This document shows, one piece after another, positions 1-6,859 of a stretch of 6,859 nt of DNA. Positions within the stretch are counted from its first letter, which is position 1; each line of letters begins with the position of its first letter. The notes beneath the pieces were generated by a model. It saw nothing but the letters and a program-made list of their open reading frames with translations, was not told where the DNA came from and searched no databases. The stretch covers positions 1 through 6,859 of the forward strand of contig CANJFK010000052.1 in assembly GCA_947473535.1 (NCBI GenBank). Direction: 5' to 3'. The stretch is from Legionellaceae bacterium. Lineage in GTDB: Bacteria > Pseudomonadota > Gammaproteobacteria > Legionellales > Legionellaceae. A program made the position numbers and the translations under genes.

Positions 1-147
1 CATTTTAATGAAACGTTGGTAAAGTGGGCGCTTAGAAAATATGACAACTTGAAATATAAACACCGAGGGTGGGCATTGATCAAGAAAATCATGGAAAAGT
101 CCCCGCGACTATTTGCACATTGGAAATTGATGTTTAAGGTTGCTTAA
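1..147 (+). CDS. Group II intron reverse transcriptase/maturase, C-terminal end (partial)
   Basis: An open frame enters from the left edge and ends at TAA 145-147, giving 48 residues. The peptide contains LVKWALRKYDNL, then RGWALIKKIMEKSPRLFAHW. This is the typical end of intron-encoded proteins of the LtrA family, where a W-A-x-R/K-K-Y segment is followed by an Arg/Lys-rich stretch and a terminal LFAHW. In the family this region follows the reverse-transcriptase and X (maturase/thumb) domains and helps the protein bind its own intron RNA for splicing and retrohoming. No start, RT domain or YADD motif is visible because the gene begins outside the window. Domain V begins three bases after the stop, which independently supports the assignment. 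Whether the full protein is intact is unknown. Confidence 0.82.
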   Translation, partial: HFNETLVKWALRKYDNLKYKHRGWALIKKIMEKSPRLFAHWKLMFKVA

Positions 148-150
148 TGG

Positions 151-228
151 GAGCGCCGTGAGTTGATAGATTCATGCCGCGTTCTGCGAGGGGTTGTCAG
201 GGAAGTTCCGATGATCTACTTACCCGAC
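151..228 (+). ncRNA. Group II intron RNA domains V and VI
   Basis: Positions 151-184 are exactly 34 nt, the canonical domain V length. They start GAGCG and end CGTTC, which pair (G-C, A-U, G-U, C-G, G-C) and put the conserved AGC catalytic triad at 152-154. An upper helix (159-164 with 169-174) is capped by the tetraloop GATA, and two bases are bulged on the 3' side (about 175-178, depending on the fold). GATA departs from the usual GNRA loop. Domain VI would run from about 190 to 225, with GGGT 191-194 facing ACCC 222-225 and GTCA 196-199 facing TGAT 212-215. A222, seven bases from the predicted 3' end, is the likely branch-point adenosine. The folds were made by eye. Confidence 0.78.
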
Positions 229-273
229 AAGGTGTAATATACACTCAACCAGTCAAAATAAAGTGTCATTCGC

Positions 274-320
274 CACGTAACCCGTAATGCACGCCATGGG
301 CGCGCATTACGGGTTACGTG
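274..320. repeat. Long near-perfect palindrome downstream of minE
   Basis: Seventeen bases (274-290) are perfectly complementary to 304-320. After one A-C mismatch the stem continues with CGCC 292-295 against GGCG 299-302, closing on a three-base loop. The element begins seven bases past the minE stop codon (on the minus strand), so it could end the minDE transcript. It lacks a classic terminator U-tract: on the minus strand the first T-rich stretch comes about ten bases after the stem, and on the plus strand there is none. The regular GTAACCCGTAATGC arm resembles dispersed intergenic palindromes (REP-like elements), but a single copy cannot show this. It may serve as a transcript end or as an mRNA 3'-protecting stem. 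Confidence 0.75.
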
Positions 321-327
321 TGGCTAA

Positions 328-591
328 CTAAGCCTCAGCCAGCAACTGTTCTGGCATCGTGAAATTAAGCTCAAGGATTGCGCTATCCCCTACGCGCTCA
401 AGATTCACGCTGACTTTATCGCGATCAATCGGTATGTACTTTGCAATCACGGCGAGGATTTCCTCTTGTAATTTAGGTAAATAATCGGGCGCGTTGCGTT
501 GTGAACGTTCATGTGAAATGATGATTTGTAGACGTTCCTTGGCTACCGAGGCAGTTGTGTTGCGTTTACGCAAATAACTAAAAATACTCAT
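328..591 (-). CDS. minE: Cell division topological specificity factor MinE
   Basis: MinE stimulates the MinD ATPase and releases MinD (with MinC) from the membrane, which sets up the pole-to-pole oscillation that keeps the Z ring at mid-cell. The 87-residue product matches the usual length (88 in E. coli). An amphipathic N-terminal membrane-targeting stretch MSIFSYLRKR (1-10) is followed by the anti-MinCD segment around VAKERLQIIISHERSQ (16-31), with the hallmark AKERLQII. The C-terminal topological-specificity domain follows: DYLPKLQEEILAVIAKYIPID (about 36-56), then ILELN (72-76). The start ATG overlaps the minD stop as ATGA, and a purine-rich AGAGAGGA lies about nine bases upstream inside minD, so the two genes are translationally coupled. 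The gene ends in TAG seven bases before the palindrome. Confidence 0.96.
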   Translation of the reverse strand: MSIFSYLRKRNTTASVAKERLQIIISHERSQRNAPDYLPKLQEEILAVIAKYIPIDRDKVSVNLERVGDSAILELNFTMPEQLLAEA

Positions 592-1418
592 GCTGGAACA
601 TCCTCTCTATTTTTACCGAATAGACGGCGCAGTATTCCTTTGCGCCCACAATTGATAAAACGCATGGGTCTTTCTTCACCCAAGAAGCGAGCAATGGCAT
701 CCTGGTAGGCGGGGCCTGCATCACTGTGCTCGTCATGAATAACCGGCGTCCCTGTGTTTGATGCTTTTAGCACGGCTTTTGATTCTGGAATGATACCAAT
801 TAAAGGGATAGCAAGAATATCTTTGACATCCTGTACCGATAGCATTTCGCCTGTTTCAACGCGTTCCGCATCATAACGTGTTAATAATAAATGTTCTTGA
901 ATCGGCGTTGTACCGTCAATGGCCCGTTTGGTTTTACTGGCTAAAATACCCAAAATTCTGTCAGAGTCTCTCACGGATGACGCTTCAGGATTCGTTACGA
1001 CAATGGCATGGTCAGCAAAATGCATGGCCATCAGCGCGCCAGACTCTATTCCGGCAGGAGAATCACAAACGATATACTCAAATTCTTTTGACAACTCATT
1101 GAGAATTCGTTCAACGCCGTCGAGTGTTAAGGCATCTTTATCACGAGTTTGTGACGCAGGAAGTATAAAAAGCGTGGGAATCCGTTTGTCTTTAATTAAT
1201 GCTTGTTTAAGACTTGCTTCGCCATTGATAACATTAATAAAGTCATACACAACGCGTCGCTCGCAACCCATGATGATATCAAGGTTTCTTAAACCGATGT
1301 CAAAATCGATGACTACCGTCTTGTGCCCTCGCATAGCAAGGCCGGATGAAATAGCTGCCGAAGAGGTGGTTTTACCAACGCCGCCCTTCCCAGAAGTAAC
1401 GACAATAATTTTAGCCAA
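588..1418 (-). CDS. minD: Septum site-determining protein MinD (membrane ATPase)
   Basis: MinD is a ParA/MRP-type ATPase that dimerises on ATP binding, docks on the inner membrane and recruits MinC, and is released when MinE triggers hydrolysis. The 276-residue protein has the deviant Walker A motif GKGGVGKT (10-17, signature Lys11 and Lys16), VIDFDIGLRNLD (36-47, Asp40) and Walker B/switch II DSPAGIE (119-125). A basic amphipathic C-terminal membrane-targeting helix, RKGILRRLFG (259-268), is followed by eight extra residues compared with the E. coli end. The start is TTG at 1416-1418. It is chosen because it aligns with the family N-terminus (MAKIIVVTSGKGG) and has AAGGAAGGG upstream; the nearest upstream ATG is out of frame. 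Unlike in the classical minCDE operon, no minC precedes it: the next gene is divergent guaB. Confidence 0.97.
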   Translation of the reverse strand: MAKIIVVTSGKGGVGKTTSSAAISSGLAMRGHKTVVIDFDIGLRNLDIIMGCERRVVYDFINVINGEASLKQALIKDKRIPTLFILPASQTRDKDALTLDGVERILNELSKEFEYIVCDSPAGIESGALMAMHFADHAIVVTNPEASSVRDSDRILGILASKTKRAIDGTTPIQEHLLLTRYDAERVETGEMLSVQDVKDILAIPLIGIIPESKAVLKASNTGTPVIHDEHSDAGPAYQDAIARFLGEERPMRFINCGRKGILRRLFGKNREDVPA

Positions 1419-1425
1419 CGCCGGA

Positions 1426-1434
1426 CCCTTCCTT
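1426..1434 (-). promoter_or_regulatory. Ribosome binding site supporting the TTG start of minD
   Basis: On the minus strand AAGGAAGGG lies seven to eleven bases before the TTG at 1416-1418, depending on which core is counted. It is the only Shine-Dalgarno-like sequence close to a start in the minD frame, and it decides for the TTG. Confidence 0.6.
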
Positions 1435-1463
1435 TTAGTCGATTGAACATGAAAATTCCTTTA

Positions 1464-1493
1464 ATTCTACACGTGATTGTAAGCTTATTTCAA
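1464..1493 (-). promoter_or_regulatory. Predicted sigma70 promoter of minDE
   Basis: Read on the minus strand, TTGAAA (1488-1493; 5/6 to TTGACA) is followed after 18 bases by TAGAAT (1464-1469; 5/6 to TATAAT). This predicts a transcript start near 1457 and a leader of about 40 bases before the TTG of minD. It was found by eye and not tested. Confidence 0.5.
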
Positions 1494-1502
1494 CCATTTA
1501 AA

Positions 1503-1530
1503 TTGTTATTTATGGAAATGATTGTATAAT
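1503..1530 (+). promoter_or_regulatory. Predicted sigma70 promoter of guaB-guaA-tadA
   Basis: TTGTTA (1503-1508; 4/6 to the -35 consensus) and a perfect TATAAT (1525-1530) are separated by 16 bases. Transcription would begin near 1537, leaving a leader of only about 24 bases, with GGAG at 1551-1554 as the guaB ribosome binding site. No riboswitch-sized leader fits, so any purine control would act at the promoter itself. It is back-to-back with the minDE promoter. Confidence 0.6.
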
Positions 1531-1548
1531 AATCAGTTAACTAAATGA

Positions 1549-4599
<3,051 letters not shown>

Positions 4600-4609
<10 letters not shown>

Positions 4610-5070
4610 GTGATTTATTCTGGATGAAGCAGGCATACGATCTGGCAATCCTCGCACGCGACCAAGGTGAAATTCCAGTTGGCGCTCTATTGGTTAGTGA
4701 AGACAATCAGCTGCTTGGACGCGGATGGAATCAAGTTATACAAAAGAATGATCCCACCGCGCATGCTGAATGCTTAGCCATCCGGGACGCTTGTGCTCAC
4801 ACACAGAACTATCGTTTACAAAATAGTACATTATACGTCACTCTGGAGCCTTGTTGTATGTGTGCCGGCGCAATGGTTCATGCGCGCATCAAACGCCTTG
4901 TTTTTGCCGCTCGAGATGTAAAAACAGGTGCCGCTGGTTCAGTTTATAACCTTTTGCGGGGGTATCCGTTAAATCACCACGTTCACATTGATGAGGGTGT
5001 GTTGCAACAAAATTGTACCGCGTTATTAACTGATTTTTTTAAATCCCGCCGTACATCAAATCGTCCATGA
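4600..5070 (+). CDS. tadA: tRNA-specific adenosine deaminase TadA
   Basis: TadA converts adenosine 34 of tRNA-Arg(ACG) to inosine so that one tRNA reads several CGN codons; it is normally essential and works as a homodimer. The 156-residue product carries the zinc deaminase signature: HAE (zinc ligand His55, proton-shuttling Glu57) and PCCMCAG (zinc ligands Cys85 and Cys88). Family-typical blocks flank it: [42 protein letters not shown] and [10 protein letters not shown]. The ATG at 4600 overlaps guaA by 10 bp. A GTG at 4606 in the same frame would give a 4-bp GTGA overlap and an N-terminus MSDLFWM, so the exact start is uncertain. It is the third gene of the apparent guaB-guaA-tadA operon. 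The relation to nucleotide synthesis is probably only one of shared expression. Confidence 0.95.
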
Positions 5071-5091
5071 CCGCCTAGACTGCCTGTATCA

Positions 5092-5118
5092 TTGTCAAAT
5101 GTCTTAAATTTATATACT
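5092..5118 (+). promoter_or_regulatory. Possible own promoter of the kinase gene
   Basis: TTGTCA at 5092-5097 (5/6 to TTGACA) lies 15 bases before TATACT at 5113-5118 (5/6 to TATAAT). An alternative TACTAT at 5115-5120 gives 17-base spacing but a poorer match. The predicted start near 5126 leaves about 25 bases before the ATG. The whole 5100-5150 stretch is AT-rich, so a chance match is possible. No terminator was seen between tadA and this site, so read-through from the gua operon is also possible. Confidence 0.35.
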
Positions 5119-5150
5119 ATGCACCAATATTGAATTTTGGCGTTTTATAT

Positions 5151-6515
5151 ATGTTTGCTAAATCTACCGTTCAACCAAAATATAACGCCACTAGTAAAAA
5201 ACTAGGTCACGGTTCTTACGGTTTGGTTGATGAATATGTCGATGTAACTACAGGCAAGAAAGTTGCTGTAAAAACAATGAGCCATTTTGACACAGATTCT
5301 ACCGACGCCAAATGGCTATTAAGAGAAATCACAATCTTGCGGACGGTAAGGGGGCACCCTAATATCATTTCTTTGGAAGACCTCTTCATAACACCCAAAA
5401 AGACAAATGAAATTAAATTAGTCTTCGAACGTTGTGATACCGACTTAGGGAAAGTTATCCGCAGCAAGCAATCACTTTCTAATAACCACTTTCAATTTTT
5501 TTTATACCAAATTCTTTATGGCATCTATTTTATCCATTCGGCCAAACTGGTTCATCGTGATTTGAAACCTGCGAATATTTTAATTAATAGCAATTGTGAC
5601 ATTAAAATTTGCGACTTCGGTTTGGCACGAGCCATTCAGCAAATAAATGAGACAAATTCATCCAACGCCGAACTACCATCTCCGCCGCCGGTACTTTTTA
5701 GGCAATTAACGGGCTATGTGGTCACGCGTTGGTACCGTAGCCCTGAGTTGATTCTTAATTATAGCAGAGGTGGAGAAGCGCCCGCTGATATGTGGAGCAT
5801 TGGCTGCATATTGGCGGAGTTGCTCTTAGGGATACCAATTTTTGCTGAAGGTGATCCTAGGGCGGTATTGAGCTCAATTTTTGATTTGATAGGAACGCCT
5901 GCCCCAGAAGATGGCGCATGGCTTGATGACGTAGGCGCTCGTCATTATTTAAGACGATTGCCAAGCAAACCGCGTCAAAATTTTGCGTTGAAATTTCCCC
6001 ACGTACACCCAGATGCACTTGATTTATTGCAGAAGCTGCTTGAATTCAATCCCTCGAAACGTATATCAGCCGAACAAGCAATGCGGCATCCTTTCGTCAA
6101 TTCTTACTTTAATCATCAACATCTTTTGACGACGTACTCTCTGGAATCCAAATCCGCAGAAGACAAAAGTTCCTTGGCTGACTATATGCAATTCGAAACT
6201 GAATTAGATAGTCCTTCAACACGCCGTTCATCAACTGAAATCACTCAATGGGCTTGTGATCTTATTCAAAAAGAAGCGGCAAGATACAACGCTGAACTAC
6301 CTTCATCAGCCGACATCACTCAAGAAGATACTGCTGCTAAATCTTCGGCTATCGCCTCAACAAGCAACACCACAAGCTCTTTCTTCTATAATGCGGATGT
6401 ACCTTCAGGCGTAAGTGCCGCAGGGGATTTGAGTGATGCAGATCATCCTATCGAAGCTGGGGGAGCACGCGTTTCGAATGATGAGAGTCACTTACAGCCT
6501 AAACCTAACGCTTGA
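5151..6515 (+). CDS. Eukaryotic-type MAP kinase-like Ser/Thr protein kinase
   Basis: The 454-residue protein has a full CMGC/MAP kinase domain at about 12-320. It contains the glycine loop LGHGSYG (18-24), VAVK Lys41, helix C Glu59, hinge LVFERCDTDL (90-99), HRDLKPAN (Asp137, Lys139, Asn142) and DFG (155-157). The activation-lip TGY (187-189, the p38 form) is followed by VVTRWYRSPE (Arg193, Arg196; SPE 197-199), MWSIGC, the CMGC insert, and FNPSKRISAEQAMRHPF. Every catalytic residue is present, so activity is expected. The family phosphorylates Ser/Thr-Pro sites. The activation segment (155-199) is about 20 residues longer than in p38. Residues about 322-454 form a Ser/Thr- and Asp/Glu-rich tail without a recognised domain. 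There is no signal peptide or membrane segment. ATG 5151 is preferred over the longer TTG 5130 reading; neither has a good Shine-Dalgarno sequence. A secreted host-directed effector is an inference. Confidence 0.93.
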   Translation: MFAKSTVQPKYNATSKKLGHGSYGLVDEYVDVTTGKKVAVKTMSHFDTDSTDAKWLLREITILRTVRGHPNIISLEDLFITPKKTNEIKLVFERCDTDLGKVIRSKQSLSNNHFQFFLYQILYGIYFIHSAKLVHRDLKPANILINSNCDIKICDFGLARAIQQINETNSSNAELPSPPPVLFRQLTGYVVTRWYRSPELILNYSRGGEAPADMWSIGCILAELLLGIPIFAEGDPRAVLSSIFDLIGTPAPEDGAWLDDVGARHYLRRLPSKPRQNFALKFPHVHPDALDLLQKLLEFNPSKRISAEQAMRHPFVNSYFNHQHLLTTYSLESKSAEDKSSLADYMQFETELDSPSTRRSSTEITQWACDLIQKEAARYNAELPSSADITQEDTAAKSSAIASTSNTTSSFFYNADVPSGVSAAGDLSDADHPIEAGGARVSNDESHLQPKPNA

Positions 6516-6538
6516 TTTTTTCAGTACAATTAGACTCG

Positions 6539-6859
6539 TTAATGAAGCTCGGCCATTAATCGATCACGCAGGTTCATTTCTTCTTTTTTGCTTAATACTT
6601 GGCCCTGTTGATTGTTGATATAAAACATATCTTCAACGCGTTCACCGGCGGTGGCGATTTTTGCATTGTGTAAATGAATCTTTTCGCTTAAAAAAATACG
6701 ACTAATATTTGCCAATAACCCCGAGCGATCGCCCGTGACCAAAAATAAACACGTATGTTGGCCTTCACTATCTTGGCTATACGTTATTTTTGGTTTTAAG
6801 TTAAAGTGTGCTTGCGTGCGTGAAAGTCTTCGTCTTGTCACGGTGGGTAACTGGCGTTC
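6539..6859 (-). CDS. glnD: PII uridylyltransferase/uridylyl-removing enzyme GlnD, C-terminal ACT domain (partial)
   Basis: The frame runs in from the right edge (no start in the window) and ends at TAA 6539-6541, giving the last 106 residues. GlnD uridylylates PII when glutamine is low and removes UMP when glutamine is high, so it is the nitrogen sensor above GlnE and NtrB. Only the second C-terminal ACT domain is seen. A basic linker TRRRLSRTQAHFNLKP is followed by LFLVTGDRSGLLANISRIF and IHLHNAKIATAGERVEDMF. The last two carry the family signatures (D-x-x-G-L-L and G-E-R-V-E-D) of the glutamine-sensing module. The nucleotidyltransferase and HD domains lie outside the window. The GTG at 6839-6841 is internal valine, not a start. 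The gene converges on the kinase gene with 23 bp between stop codons. Confidence 0.93.
   Translation of the reverse strand, partial: ERQLPTVTRRRLSRTQAHFNLKPKITYSQDSEGQHTCLFLVTGDRSGLLANISRIFLSEKIHLHNAKIATAGERVEDMFYINNQQGQVLSKKEEMNLRDRLMAELH

Larger units (their letters stand above)
1..228 (+). mobile_element. 3' end of a group II intron (left part outside window)
   Basis: Three features line up in the order expected at the 3' end of a bacterial group II intron: the C-terminus of an intron-encoded reverse transcriptase/maturase (1-147), a 34-nt domain V (151-184), and a domain VI-like stem whose last bases are CCCGAC, giving the usual AY intron terminus at 227-228. The exon would then resume at 229 with AAGG. 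The maturase stop codon is only three bases before domain V. The element points towards the convergent minDE genes and ends 100 bp beyond the minE stop codon, so it does not interrupt a gene visible here. Domains I-III, most of the reverse transcriptase and the exon-binding sites lie outside the window, so class and mobility cannot be judged. The 3' boundary is inferred from motifs and may be off by a few bases. Confidence 0.83.

Noticed and set aside
878..1446. Two long open frames on the + strand opposite minD (878-1102 and 919-1446).
   Set aside because: They lie wholly or almost wholly antisense to the intact minD gene, have no family resemblance and no ribosome binding site; they are shadows of its codon pattern.
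5101..5120. CTTAAATTT (5103-5111) as half of a PmrA-type operator, which would fit a Legionella/Coxiella effector gene.
   Set aside because: Only one half-site is recognisable and the second direct repeat is missing; in AT-rich DNA this is expected by chance.
5130..5150. Seven-residue N-terminal extension of the kinase starting from TTG 5130.
   Set aside because: TTG with no ribosome binding site, and the extension lies next to the predicted transcript start; the ATG at 5151 already precedes the kinase fold by about ten residues.
5151..6515. Ordinary bacterial PknB/PASTA-type or toxin HipA-type kinase.
   Set aside because: There is no transmembrane segment or PASTA repeat, and the TGY lip, R-W-Y-R segment and CMGC insert are specific to the eukaryotic MAPK/CDK group.
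6513..6538. Run of six T after the kinase stop codon as an intrinsic terminator.
   Set aside because: No convincing GC-rich stem precedes the run in either direction.
6539..6841. A free-standing small ACT-domain protein starting at the GTG at 6839-6841.
   Set aside because: The frame stays open to the window edge, and the six extra residues continue the basic linker expected before the last GlnD ACT domain.

Overview
The window looks like chromosomal DNA from a gammaproteobacterium. MinD, MinE, GuaB, GuaA, TadA and the GlnD C-terminus all align closely, by memory, with their E. coli counterparts, and active-site residue numbers agree to within one. A MAP-kinase-type protein kinase of clearly eukaryotic character points to a host-associated lineage. 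Legionellales (Coxiella, Legionella, Berkiella or Aquicella relatives) is the natural guess, but this is an inference and no marker here fixes the genus.

Layout, left to right. Positions 1-228 hold the 3' end of a group II intron on the + strand: the last 48 codons of its reverse transcriptase/maturase, a 34-nt domain V and a domain VI-like stem ending in AC. A long, nearly perfect palindrome (274-320) lies just beyond the end of minE. minD and minE (1418 to 328, - strand) overlap by ATGA and encode the septum-placement oscillator. minC is not in its usual place upstream of minD. A 142-bp divergent promoter region (1419-1560) separates minD from guaB and contains a good sigma70-type promoter for each direction.

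The + strand then carries three overlapping genes. guaB (IMP dehydrogenase) and guaA (GMP synthase) make GMP from IMP, and tadA (tRNA A34 deaminase) makes inosine at the wobble position of tRNA-Arg. They appear to be co-transcribed and translationally coupled. About 80 bp downstream is the striking gene of the window: a 454-residue protein with a complete MAP kinase catalytic domain, a TGY activation-lip motif like that of p38, an enlarged activation segment, and a Ser/Thr-rich acidic tail of about 130 residues. At the right edge, convergent to the kinase, is the 3' end of glnD (PII uridylyl-transferase/uridylyl-removing enzyme, last ACT domain), cut by the window.

Overall this is conserved housekeeping DNA with two acquired parts: the group II intron on the left flank and the eukaryote-like kinase on the right. 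The kinase is the best candidate for something new, probably a protein acting inside a eukaryotic host cell.
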